Both the position numbers and the translations under genes were made by a program. Positions 14,836 through 22,487 of a stretch of DNA of 49,720 nt are shown in pieces. The DNA comes from Tannerellaceae bacterium (GTDB lineage Bacteria > Bacteroidota > Bacteroidia > Bacteroidales > Tannerellaceae): contig JAISBL010000009.1 of NCBI GenBank assembly GCA_031266215.1, positions 1 through 49,720 on the forward strand, read 5' to 3'. Positions within the stretch are counted from its first letter, which is position 1, and each line of letters begins with the position of its first letter. Below the pieces are notes generated by a model. That model worked only from the letters and a program-made list of their open reading frames with translations, did no database searches and was not told the DNA's origin.

Positions 14836-16302
14836 ATGAGTAAAGAAAATCCTGCAAGGGTTAAATTCTACAATGGAGAGGATATACCGTTGGAGTTGCA
14901 CAAGGTTCGCGTCGTGCAGAAACTAAACCTGGTTCCCATCGAGCGGCGTCTCGAAGCTTTGCATGAAGGCGGGTTTAACACATTCAGATTAAGCACAAAC
15001 GATGTTTTCCTGGATATGCTTACCGATAGCGGGACAAACGCTATGAGCGATATGCAGGTCTCGGCCATGATGCATGCCGATGACGCCTACGCCGGTTCGC
15101 AGAGCTTTTTCCGCCTGCAAAAAGCAGTGGAAGACGTGTTGAAGAAGAAATACTTCCTGCCCGTTCACCAGGGACGCGCCGCCGAAAACATCCTTGCATG
15201 CGCATACATCAGGAAAAAAGGAGACCTGATACCGATGAACTATCACTTCACCACAGCCCTGGCCCACATTACCCAATACGGCGGGCGTATAGTGGAATTG
15301 CTTTACGACGAGGCGTATAACATATCCTCGGAACATCCGTTCAAGGGAAACATGAACGTCGAAAAGCTGGACGAGGTAATCGCCCGGACAGGCGTTGAGA
15401 ATATACCGTTCATACGAATGGAAGCGTCTACCAACCTTATTGGCGGACAGCCATTCTCGATAGAAAACCTCAGACAGGTGCGGCGCGTGGCCGATAAATA
15501 CGGCCTGCGAATAGTACTGGACGCCAGCCTGCTGGGCGAAAACACCTATCTGATACTCCAGCGCGAGCCGGAGTTTAAGAACTCATCTATGGAAGAGGTG
15601 CTCGCCATCATGACCGGACTGTCTGATATAGTCTATTTCTCGGCTCGGAAGCTAAGTTCGTCGCGCGGAGGCGGAATATGCACCGGCGAACTGAAGATTT
15701 ACCGGGAGCTGGAAGCGCTGGTGCCTTTGTTTGAAGGCTTCCTGACATACGGGGGCATATCGGTGAGGGAAATAGAGTCTATGGCCGTCGGCCTGTATGA
15801 GACGCTTGACGAGACAATGATAAGCCAGAGCCCGCAATTCATCTCTTACCTGGTCAATGAACTGACAGCGCGCAACGTACCGATGGTGACGCCCGCCGGA
15901 GTACTGGGAGCGCATGTGGACGCTATGCGGTTCTGCTCACATATCCCGCAGACACAATACCCGGCGGGAGCGCTGGCGGCCGCCTTCTTCCTGGTCTCCG
16001 GCGTAAGGGGAATGGAGAGAGGGTCGGTGTCAAACCAGCGCGACGAGGATGGAAACGAGACCTATGCAGACATGGAACTGCTGCGTCTGGCCATACCCCG
16101 GCGGGTATTCACTCTCTCGCAGATCAAATATGTTGCAGACCGCCTCGTGTGGTTGCACATGAACCGTGAGCTGATAGGCGGACTAAGGTTCGTATACGAG
16201 CCGCCCGTACTCAGGTTCTTCATGGGCGGACTGGAACCTGTGTCTGACTGGCCCGAACGCCTCATTGCAAAGTTCAGGCAAGACCTGGGCGACAGTCTGT
16301 AA
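14836..16302 (+). CDS. Beta-eliminating lyase of the tyrosine phenol-lyase / tryptophanase family
   Basis: The 488-residue protein aligns end to end with TPL/TnaA: LLTDSGTNAMSD-like block at 62-72, DDAYAGSQSFF (catalytic Tyr85), HQGRAAEN (Arg114), NYHFTT (Phe138-Thr139), TNLIGGQP (Asn200), PLP-anchoring Asp229, Schiff-base Lys272 (SARK), VRGMERG (Arg395) and RLAIPRRVFT (Arg422). Phe138-Thr139 and Arg395 match positions that bind the phenol ring in tyrosine phenol-lyase, so it looks more TPL-like than TnaA-like. Two departures stand out: the Arg three residues after the PLP Asp is Leu232, and the usual Lys-Lys-Asp after the active-site strand is Arg-Lys-Leu followed by SSSRGGG. TPL makes phenol, pyruvate and ammonia from tyrosine; the true substrate here is uncertain. 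It is a single-gene unit with a leader and a terminator. Confidence 0.75.
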   Translation: MSKENPARVKFYNGEDIPLELHKVRVVQKLNLVPIERRLEALHEGGFNTFRLSTNDVFLDMLTDSGTNAMSDMQVSAMMHADDAYAGSQSFFRLQKAVEDVLKKKYFLPVHQGRAAENILACAYIRKKGDLIPMNYHFTTALAHITQYGGRIVELLYDEAYNISSEHPFKGNMNVEKLDEVIARTGVENIPFIRMEASTNLIGGQPFSIENLRQVRRVADKYGLRIVLDASLLGENTYLILQREPEFKNSSMEEVLAIMTGLSDIVYFSARKLSSSRGGGICTGELKIYRELEALVPLFEGFLTYGGISVREIESMAVGLYETLDETMISQSPQFISYLVNELTARNVPMVTPAGVLGAHVDAMRFCSHIPQTQYPAGALAAAFFLVSGVRGMERGSVSNQRDEDGNETYADMELLRLAIPRRVFTLSQIKYVADRLVWLHMNRELIGGLRFVYEPPVLRFFMGGLEPVSDWPERLIAKFRQDLGDSL

Positions 16303-16320
16303 TTCAACCCCCCCATACTA

Positions 16321-16347
16321 AATACCCTGCAAAGGGTATTTTTTTTG
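16321..16347 (+). terminator. Intrinsic terminator after the PLP lyase gene
   Basis: An 8-bp perfect stem AATACCCT / AGGGTATT with a GCAA loop is followed by an eight-T tract. It ends just before the metN promoter. Confidence 0.9.
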
Positions 16348-16361
16348 CCTCCCGCCGCCAA

Positions 16362-16369
16362 TATTTTTG
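16362..16369 (+). promoter_or_regulatory. -7 box giving a leaderless metN mRNA
   Basis: TATTTTTG followed by CGGCCG and ATG: the same 6-nt distance to the start codon as for ruvX. Confidence 0.55.
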
Positions 16370-16375
16370 CGGCCG

Positions 16376-17074
16376 ATGATACGGTTGAGAAATATAACGA
16401 AGGAATTCCGTCACAAAGGCCGTGTGACGACGGCGCTGTCGGACGTATCCCTCCACGTTCCGGAGGGTCAGATCATGGGAGTAGTGGGCGAATCCGGCGC
16501 AGGTAAGAGCACGCTTATCCGGTGCGTCAACCTGCTCGAGCGCCCGACGAGCGGCCAGGTAGTGGTCGGCGGCGCAGATCTGACGGCCCTTCCCGCCCGG
16601 CAACTCTCGCGGGCGCGCCGTAACATAGGCATGATCTTCCAGCACTTCAACCTCCTGGCCTCGCGCACGGTATACGGCAATGTTGCCTTCCCGCTCGAAC
16701 TGGCCGGCATGGACGCAGGAAGGATTGACAGGCGCGTCTCGGAGCTGCTCCGGCTCGTCGGCCTCGAAAACAAAGCCACGGACTATCCGACAAGCCTCTC
16801 CGGAGGGCAAAAGCAACGTGTGGCGATCGCCCGCGCACTGGCCAACAATCCCGGCATACTCCTTTGCGACGAAGCCACAAGCGCCCTCGATCCCGCCACA
16901 ACGCGCAACATCCTCGCACTGCTTAAGGAAATAAACGACACGATGCATATCACCATCCTTCTGATCACACACGAGATGGACGTAGTAAAGGCCATCTGCA
17001 ACGACGTGGCCGTGCTCAGCCGGGGCCGCCTTGAGGATAAAGGCCCCGGCGGCGGCTGGTCATACTTTATATAA
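16376..17074 (+). CDS. metN: Methionine-importer ATPase MetN, without the C-terminal NIL domain
   Basis: An in-frame TTG at 16367 lies inside the promoter, so I use ATG 16376 (232 residues). The ABC ATPase core is complete: Walker [11 protein letters not shown]-loop MIFQHFNLL, signature LSGGQKQR, Walker [13 protein letters not shown] and H-loop LLITHEMD. It pairs with MetI and MetQ to import methionine at the inner membrane. Typical MetN is about 340 residues, with a C-terminal ~100-residue NIL (ACT-like) domain that binds cytoplasmic methionine and shuts the transporter off. Here the protein stops after [15 protein letters not shown], so that domain is missing. metI begins 1 nt after the stop. 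Transport should work without the usual feedback inhibition. Confidence 0.88.
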   Translation: MIRLRNITKEFRHKGRVTTALSDVSLHVPEGQIMGVVGESGAGKSTLIRCVNLLERPTSGQVVVGGADLTALPARQLSRARRNIGMIFQHFNLLASRTVYGNVAFPLELAGMDAGRIDRRVSELLRLVGLENKATDYPTSLSGGQKQRVAIARALANNPGILLCDEATSALDPATTRNILALLKEINDTMHITILLITHEMDVVKAICNDVAVLSRGRLEDKGPGGGWSYFI

Positions 17075-17075
17075 T

Positions 17076-17720
17076 ATGTTGGAATTATTCTTGAAAGGTA
17101 TTTGGGAAACGCTCTTCATGACGTTCGCTTCAGGCTTCTTCGGATTCGCCATCGGACTGCCGCTTGGCGTCGCGCTCTTTATCACGCGCGAAGGGCAGAC
17201 CGGCCGTAACCGCATCGTCAATGTCACGCTGTCGGCCCTTATCAACATCTTTCGCGCCATACCGTTCATTATACTTATTGTGTGGATGATACCGTTTACG
17301 CGCATGGTCGCCGGCACATCGATAGGCATGACCGCCGCCCTGGTCCCGCTCAGCGCCGGGGCCGCCCCGTTCATTGCAAGGATGGTTGAAAACAGTCTGC
17401 TCGAAGTGCCCGGCGGACTTGTCGAGGCTGCGAGGGCGATGGGGGCCACGCCGTTTCAGATCATCTGCAAAGTGTTGATACCCGAAGCCCTTCCGTCACT
17501 GGTGAACTGCGCCACCATCACGCTGATAACCCTTGTCGGCTATTCGGCAATGGGAGGGGCCGTCGGGGCGGGCGGTCTGGGGCAGATAGGCTACCAGTAC
17601 GGGTATGTGGGATACGATATGGCGACGATGAATATTGTCCTTATACTGCTGGTCCTGCTGGTCTTCGGCATACAAACGGCCGGCAATTATATCTCCGGAA
17701 AGACCGACCACAGAAACTAA
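17076..17720 (+). CDS. metI: Methionine-importer permease MetI
   Basis: I use ATG 17076 (MLELFLKGIWETL), 1 nt after the metN stop; this gives 214 residues, normal for MetI. There are about five membrane segments and the ABC permease 'EAA' loop, LVEAARAMGATPFQIICKVLIPEALPS-like, that docks on MetN. It is followed 6 nt later by a repeat ORF and then metQ. Confidence 0.92.
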   Translation: MLELFLKGIWETLFMTFASGFFGFAIGLPLGVALFITREGQTGRNRIVNVTLSALINIFRAIPFIILIVWMIPFTRMVAGTSIGMTAALVPLSAGAAPFIARMVENSLLEVPGGLVEAARAMGATPFQIICKVLIPEALPSLVNCATITLITLVGYSAMGGAVGAGGLGQIGYQYGYVGYDMATMNIVLILLVLLVFGIQTAGNYISGKTDHRN

Positions 17721-17726
17721 ACAATC

Positions 17727-18107
17727 ATGCGGGTGAATGAGTCAAAATGCGGCTTCGGCCCGGTGCGTGACTGCGTGATCATGGCTTTTGCGCATATGTA
17801 CAAGAGCGTTGCGCATATGTCCGGAGCCTTTGCGCATATGTCCAAAGGCTTTGCGCATATGTCCGGAGCTTTTGCGCATATGTCCGAAGGCTTTGCGCAT
17901 ATGTCCAAGAGCTTTGCGCATATGTCCAAAGGCTTTGCGCATATGTCCAAGAGCTTTGCGCATATGTCCAAAAGGCCTTTTTGCATGTCCAAAGGGCTTG
18001 CGCGTATGTCTAAAAGGCTTTCGCATACGCCCAAAGGCATTGGACACATGTATAAAACCCAGGATTTTACGCCCCGGCTGGCGGTTAATGTGAATGTGAC
18101 GGAATAA
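17727..18107 (+). CDS. Heptad-repeat ORF within the met operon (21-bp repeat locus 2)
   Basis: A 126-residue ORF starts 6 nt after metI and ends 28 nt before metQ on the same strand. Residues 21-111 are thirteen uninterrupted heptads, mostly FAHMSKG, FAHMSKS, FAHMSGA or FAHMSEG. The last four are diverged (PFCMSKG, LARMSKR, LSHTPKG, IGHMYKT). Because the unit is 21 bp and contains few stop-like triplets, other frames on both strands are also open, so translation is not proven. The same heptad in the same frame occurs at 9087-9257, and gene-strand agreement supports this frame. No signal peptide, membrane span or known domain is seen. Confidence 0.4.
   Translation: MRVNESKCGFGPVRDCVIMAFAHMYKSVAHMSGAFAHMSKGFAHMSGAFAHMSEGFAHMSKSFAHMSKGFAHMSKSFAHMSKRPFCMSKGLARMSKRLSHTPKGIGHMYKTQDFTPRLAVNVNVTE
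17787..18059 (+). repeat. 21-bp tandem repeat array, locus 2 (13 units)
   Basis: Thirteen contiguous 21-bp units with no indel. Bases 1-15 are nearly invariant (TTTGCGCATATGTCC) in units 3-9; bases 16-21 vary among AAAGGC, GGAGCC, GAAGGC and AAGAGC. Units 10-13 are degenerate. No spacers separate the units. Confidence 0.95.
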
Positions 18108-18135
18108 ATTAAAACCAATTAAAAGTATATTAATA

Positions 18136-18942
18136 ATGTATATGCAAAAGACATGGAAACTGACGGCGCTCCTTGCAGTCATACTCTCAGGATGCGGAGC
18201 CGGGGCCGGAGACAGGGCCGATTATATAAAGGTGGGAGTCGTTTCAGGCCCGGAATACGTGGTAGCCCGGGCGGCGCAGCGCGTGGCGAAGGAGAAATAC
18301 GGACTAACGGTGGAGCTCGTAACCTTCAACGACTACATCATGCCAAACACCGCCCTGTTTCAAAAGGATATTGATGTAAATGTATTCCAGACGCGTCCAT
18401 TCCTCGAAGAGCAGTCAGCCGCCAGAGGATACAGCTTTGCGGTAGCCGGCGTAACCTTCGTATATCCTATGGCGGCGTATTCAAAGCGGATAAAAGATAT
18501 AAGCGAGCTGGAAAAAGGCAGCCGCATAGCGATACCAAACGACGCAACCAACGAAGGCCGCGCCCTGCTGCTGCTGGAAAAGGCCGGTATCATAAAGCTT
18601 AAGCCGGGACGCGGGTATGCGCCGCGCCTGACAGACATCGCAGAGAATCCGCTTGGGTTGAATATCCTTGAGATCGAAGCCCCGCAACTGCCGCGCACAC
18701 TGGACGACCGGCAGGTGAGTCTGGCCGTCATCAACAACAGCTTCGCCGTCAAAGCAGGCCTGTACCTGAGCGACGGGGTAATAGTGGAAGATAAGGATTC
18801 GCCTTACGTAAACCTCATCGTATCGCGTGAGGACAATAAAGAGGCCGGGAAGGTAAAACGCTTCGTCAGGTCTTACCAGAGCGACGAAGTGGCCGCTGCC
18901 GCGCAAAAAGAATTTCGCGAAGGAGCTATCCGTGGATGGTGA
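18136..18942 (+). CDS. metQ: Methionine-binding lipoprotein MetQ
   Basis: The 268-residue protein has a lipoprotein signal (lipobox LSGC, Cys21) and NlpA/MetQ family blocks: KVGVVSGPEY, the 'NTALFQKDIDVNVFQTRPFLEE' region, IAIPNDATNEGRALLLLE and a late VNLIVSREDN. It captures methionine (possibly D-methionine or derivatives) at the inner membrane and hands it to MetNI. The usual 'D(A/V)N.FQH' element reads DVNVFQT here. Its stop overlaps the next gene's start by 7 nt. Confidence 0.9.
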   Translation: MYMQKTWKLTALLAVILSGCGAGAGDRADYIKVGVVSGPEYVVARAAQRVAKEKYGLTVELVTFNDYIMPNTALFQKDIDVNVFQTRPFLEEQSAARGYSFAVAGVTFVYPMAAYSKRIKDISELEKGSRIAIPNDATNEGRALLLLEKAGIIKLKPGRGYAPRLTDIAENPLGLNILEIEAPQLPRTLDDRQVSLAVINNSFAVKAGLYLSDGVIVEDKDSPYVNLIVSREDNKEAGKVKRFVRSYQSDEVAAAAQKEFREGAIRGW

Positions 18943-19766
18943 TGGCGGCTAACCTCAAACAACAGATACTGCGCAAAGCCCGTCAGGCCGGGGCCGAACT
19001 GACAGGCTTCGCCCCGGTTGAACGCTGGGCCCGGTACGCCGAAACGCCGGAACCATTCTTCCCCCAGAACATCTTCCCCTTCACGCGCACGGTCATTACG
19101 ATGGCAGTGCCAATATTTATACCCATACTTGACACCACGCCGTCTATCGTCTACTCGGAACTGTACAACACCACAAACAGGATGCTCGACGAGATGGCCT
19201 ACCGGCTGGCTGTGTTCATCAACAACAGTGGATACCGCGCCGCGCCGTTCCCGCGTGACGGGTACGGAGATATATCCGTTCTCGTCAAACGCCCCGAAGC
19301 CGCCTTCTCCCACGTCCTGGCCGCCAGGTATGCCGGACTGGGGACTATCGGCTTCAACCATACGCTGCTCACGCCCCGGTACGGGCCGCGTGTACGCCTT
19401 GTATCGGTGCTTACCGACGCCGCAGTAGAGCCTGATCCGGTGATGGAAAAAAGCCTGTGCACCCGTTGCATGCTATGCCTCAGGTGCTGCCCCACCGCAT
19501 CCCTGACAGACACCCGTCAGCCCGTCGCCTCAATGGACAAGACAAGGTGCGCCATCTATCATAAAGAACTGAAAGAACAGTACCGCTACCCCTGCGGCGT
19601 CTGCATAAAGGTATGCCCCGTCGGGGCCGACAGGGAGCGCTATGGCGCAAACACGCGTAAATACCTCGATGAAAAGAAAGTGCTGGACGAAAATCCCCTT
19701 GCCCCGGACTATGCCGGCTGGGTACATATGCGTACCTTTGGCGCCATTAATCCTAACGACAAATAA
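18936..19766 (+). CDS. QueG-like double [4Fe-4S] reductase
   Basis: A 276-residue protein starting MVMAANLKQQILRKARQAGAELTGFAP. The C-terminal half has two cysteine clusters: CTRCMLCLRCCPT (about residues 168-180) and CGVCIKVCPVG (about 213-223), as in epoxyqueuosine reductase QueG and related COG1600 cobalamin/iron-sulfur proteins. It is about 100 residues shorter than QueG (lacking the C-terminal HEAT-like part), so queuosine function is not assured. The overlap with metQ and the next gene's PLP enzyme suggest a role linked to methionine or thiol chemistry. The start ATG overlaps the metQ stop. Confidence 0.65.
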   Translation: MVMAANLKQQILRKARQAGAELTGFAPVERWARYAETPEPFFPQNIFPFTRTVITMAVPIFIPILDTTPSIVYSELYNTTNRMLDEMAYRLAVFINNSGYRAAPFPRDGYGDISVLVKRPEAAFSHVLAARYAGLGTIGFNHTLLTPRYGPRVRLVSVLTDAAVEPDPVMEKSLCTRCMLCLRCCPTASLTDTRQPVASMDKTRCAIYHKELKEQYRYPCGVCIKVCPVGADRERYGANTRKYLDEKKVLDENPLAPDYAGWVHMRTFGAINPNDK

Positions 19767-19776
19767 AAGAACAGCA

Positions 19777-20958
19777 ATGAACAAACGATTTTCTTCACGG
19801 CTCGTCCACCTGGGCGACCGCCTGGGTGATTCGGTATCCATAAGCAAGTCGATACCCATCGCCATGACTTCCGTATATTCCTTTGACGACGTTGAATCGC
19901 TCGACCGGGTATATGAAGGAAAAGCCCGGGGATATATCTACACCCGCAACGGAAATCCCGTGCATGACGCCCTGGCCGAGATCATGAGCGGGATAGAAGA
20001 GGGCGAAGCCGCCCTGACTTACTCATCGGGCATGGCGGCCATATCGCTCAGCATCCTGGCGCACGTGAAGGCCGGAGACCACATAATAGCAGCCAGCGTA
20101 CTGTACGGAGGCAGTTTCCAGTTCATCAAAAGCGAGCTTGCACGCTTCGACATAAGCGTGACCTTCGCAGATGTGGTGAACGAAGACATATCGTCGTGCT
20201 TCATGCCCAATACGCGCCTCGTATATGTTGAGACTATATCAAACCCGACGATGGAAGCCGTAGACCTGGAAGCAATAGCAAAGACGGCTCACAGACATGG
20301 GGCGAAACTGGTTGTAGACAACTCGTTCGCCACGCCGGTTATCTGCCAGCCGCTCCTGCTTGGGGCCGACGTAGTGGTTTACAGCGCCACGAAGTACATC
20401 GGCGGACACAGTGATGTCACGGCCGGGATTGTTGTATCCGATAAGGAAACGATCGGACGTATCTATGAATCGGGACTGCTGTTCGGGCCAACGCTAAGCC
20501 CGTTCGACGGCTGGCTGCTGATCCGTAGCCTCCGGACCCTTGAACTACGCGTCAGGCAACATTCTCAAAACGCCCTCTCCCTGGCGGAATATTTCGAGAA
20601 CCATCCCGCCATAAGCGCCGTATATTACCCCGGTCTGCCCGCGTCGCCCACACATGCGGCAGCCGGTCGCCTGTTTAATAACGACCTCTACGGAGGCATG
20701 CTCAGCATAGACCTCCGCGGGGGCGAACCTCAGGCTTACGCCCTGCTGCGGAATCTGGAAACCATAAAGTTCGTTCCCAGCCTGGCAGGCGTATCCACAT
20801 CCACCTCATACCCGGCCAGGACGTCGCACCGCTCGCTCAGCGACGAGGAGCTAAAGAAAGCTCGTATCTCCAAAGGATTGATACGCATATCGACAGGGTT
20901 GGAAGACATCTCAGACATAATCAGCGAGTTCGACACCGCCCTGTCGAAGATTTATTAA
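19777..20958 (+). CDS. Cys/Met-metabolism PLP enzyme (methionine gamma-lyase / cystathionine gamma-lyase type)
   Basis: I start at ATG 19777 (MNKRFSSRLVHLGDR, 393 residues), 10 nt after the previous stop; upstream in-frame codons overlap the QueG-like gene. Family motifs are complete: YIYTRNGNPVHDALA, YSSGMAAIS, VDNSFATP and the Schiff-base lysine in YSATKYIGGHSD. Length matches methionine gamma-lyase and cystathionine lyases. The Cys that marks classical methionine gamma-lyases (LYGCT) is Gly here (LYGGS), so gamma-lyase, cystathionine-gamma-synthase or O-acylhomoserine sulfhydrylase activity are all possible. Its place behind metNIQ argues for use of imported methionine. It is the last gene of the operon; no clear terminator follows. 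Confidence 0.8.
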   Translation: MNKRFSSRLVHLGDRLGDSVSISKSIPIAMTSVYSFDDVESLDRVYEGKARGYIYTRNGNPVHDALAEIMSGIEEGEAALTYSSGMAAISLSILAHVKAGDHIIAASVLYGGSFQFIKSELARFDISVTFADVVNEDISSCFMPNTRLVYVETISNPTMEAVDLEAIAKTAHRHGAKLVVDNSFATPVICQPLLLGADVVVYSATKYIGGHSDVTAGIVVSDKETIGRIYESGLLFGPTLSPFDGWLLIRSLRTLELRVRQHSQNALSLAEYFENHPAISAVYYPGLPASPTHAAAGRLFNNDLYGGMLSIDLRGGEPQAYALLRNLETIKFVPSLAGVSTSTSYPARTSHRSLSDEELKKARISKGLIRISTGLEDISDIISEFDTALSKIY

Positions 20959-20989
20959 CGTATCTCATATATTATCTGGCTGCTGTTTC

Positions 20990-20997
20990 TATCTTTG
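20990..20997 (+). promoter_or_regulatory. Promoter -7 box for the PhoH/PIN gene
   Basis: TATCTTTG, 27 nt before the ATG at 21025; no clear -33 element. Confidence 0.45.
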
Positions 20998-21024
20998 GCG
21001 CTGAAATGTTGAATACATAAAAAA

Positions 21025-22374
21025 ATGGAAACTATGACAGCAAAGAAAAAAGGAGTGAAGAAAAACTTCGTCTTAGACACAAACGTAATCCTTCATGATT
21101 ACAAGTGCATAGAGAATTTTCAGGAGAACGACATATTTCTCCCCATCGTAGTGCTGGAGGAGTTGGATAAGTTCAAACGCGGAAGCGAACAGATCAACTA
21201 CAATGCCCGTGAGTTTGTACGCGAACTCGACACTATCACCAGCAACGACCTGTTTCTGAAAGGAGCTCCCCTCGGACAGGGACTGGGCACGCTCTACATC
21301 GTGACAGGCGACAAGTATCAGGAAAAGATAGCTCTCTCGTTCCCTGAACGCAAGCCCGATCACCGCATCCTCTCCTGTGCAATGAGCGTGGCCGAGAACC
21401 ACCCTTCAATGCGAACCATACTGGTAACGAAAGACATCAACCTCAGGATGAAGTCACGCTCCCTGGGCATTGAAGTAGAAGACTATATAACCGATAAAGT
21501 AATAGATGTAGACCTGTTTGCCCGGGCGCAGGAGACTTACGAGGATATAAGCGCCGACATTATCGACAAAATATACAATCAGCCTGAAGGTATCGACATT
21601 GACCAGCTCGGATTAAAGAGCCTCCTCAAGCCAAACGATTGCTTTATCTTAAAAAGCATACGTAACTCCGTATTAGCGCGTTATAATCCTTTTTCCGGCA
21701 AAATAAAGAAGGTAGAAAAAGGCAACAACTACGGCATACAGCCACGTAACGCCGAACAGTCTTTTGCGTTCGAAGTATTGAACGACCCTGACATTAAATT
21801 AATAGGTATTACCGGAAAGGCCGGTACGGGTAAAACCCTTCTGGCGCTTGCCTCGGCCCTGAAACAGGCCGATAACTACAAGCAAATCCTGTTGGCCCGC
21901 CCAATTGTATCGCTCGCCAATAAAGACATCGGATTCCTTCCGGGAGATGAGAAGCAGAAGATCGCCCCGTATATGCAACCGCTTTTCGACAACCTGAATG
22001 TTATAAAGGCGCAATTCCCGCAAAACAGCTCCGACATACGCAAGATTGACGAATGGCAAAAGAGCAACCAGCTGATTGTAGAAGCGCTCGCCTTTATCCG
22101 CGGACGGAGCCTTTCAGAAACATTCTGCATCATCGACGAAGCCCAGAACCTGACCCCGCACGAAGTGAAGACCATTATAACCCGTGCCGGAGAAGGGACA
22201 AAGATGGTATTCACAGGTGACATACAACAAATTGATTCCCCATACCTCGATGCCCAGAGTAACGGCCTCGCTTATATGATAGATAAAATGAAAGGGTTGG
22301 AACTGTTTGCCCATATCAACTTAGTGAAAGGGGAGCGTAGCCAGTTAGCCGAATTAGCTTCCAATCTATTATGA
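21025..22374 (+). CDS. PIN-PhoH fusion (PhoH2-type RNA helicase/nuclease)
   Basis: The 449-residue protein has an N-terminal PIN nuclease domain (FVLDTNVILHD with the first Asp, LEELDKFKRG, later acidic residues to about 170) and a C-terminal PhoH ATPase domain: Walker A GITGKAGTGKTLLALA, Walker B CIIDEAQNLT, TGDIQQIDSPYLD and a late VKGERSQLAELA. Such PhoH2 proteins are reported to unwind and cleave RNA. It appears monocistronic, facing the convergent DUF5103 gene across a hairpin. Confidence 0.92.
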   Translation: METMTAKKKGVKKNFVLDTNVILHDYKCIENFQENDIFLPIVVLEELDKFKRGSEQINYNAREFVRELDTITSNDLFLKGAPLGQGLGTLYIVTGDKYQEKIALSFPERKPDHRILSCAMSVAENHPSMRTILVTKDINLRMKSRSLGIEVEDYITDKVIDVDLFARAQETYEDISADIIDKIYNQPEGIDIDQLGLKSLLKPNDCFILKSIRNSVLARYNPFSGKIKKVEKGNNYGIQPRNAEQSFAFEVLNDPDIKLIGITGKAGTGKTLLALASALKQADNYKQILLARPIVSLANKDIGFLPGDEKQKIAPYMQPLFDNLNVIKAQFPQNSSDIRKIDEWQKSNQLIVEALAFIRGRSLSETFCIIDEAQNLTPHEVKTIITRAGEGTKMVFTGDIQQIDSPYLDAQSNGLAYMIDKMKGLELFAHINLVKGERSQLAELASNLL

Positions 22375-22377
22375 CAA

Positions 22378-22413
22378 CATGGGACACTCTTGGGGCAAAC
22401 CGGGTGTCCTATG
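22378..22413 (+). terminator. Hairpin between convergent genes
   Basis: CATGGGACAC / GTGTCCTATG forms a 10-bp stem with one G-T wobble and a 16-nt loop, 3 nt after the phoH stop. No T-tract follows, so it may terminate weakly or protect the 3' end. Confidence 0.45.
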
Positions 22414-22487
22414 TAAGTTAATTGCTGCTGTGTACGCCTGTTTAGGAAATATAAGTCGAGTACAAAGGCTGTAATCAAAAAATCTCT

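Noticed and set aside
17787-18059. CRISPR array
   Set aside because: Units are contiguous 21-mers with no unique spacers and no cas genes in the window.
17717-18118. Minus-strand frames through the repeat array (DICAKPL and GHMRKAF heptads)
   Set aside because: A 21-bp unit without stops leaves several frames open. The frame matching the operon strand and the heptads of locus 1 is preferred; the minus frames extend into neither neighbour.
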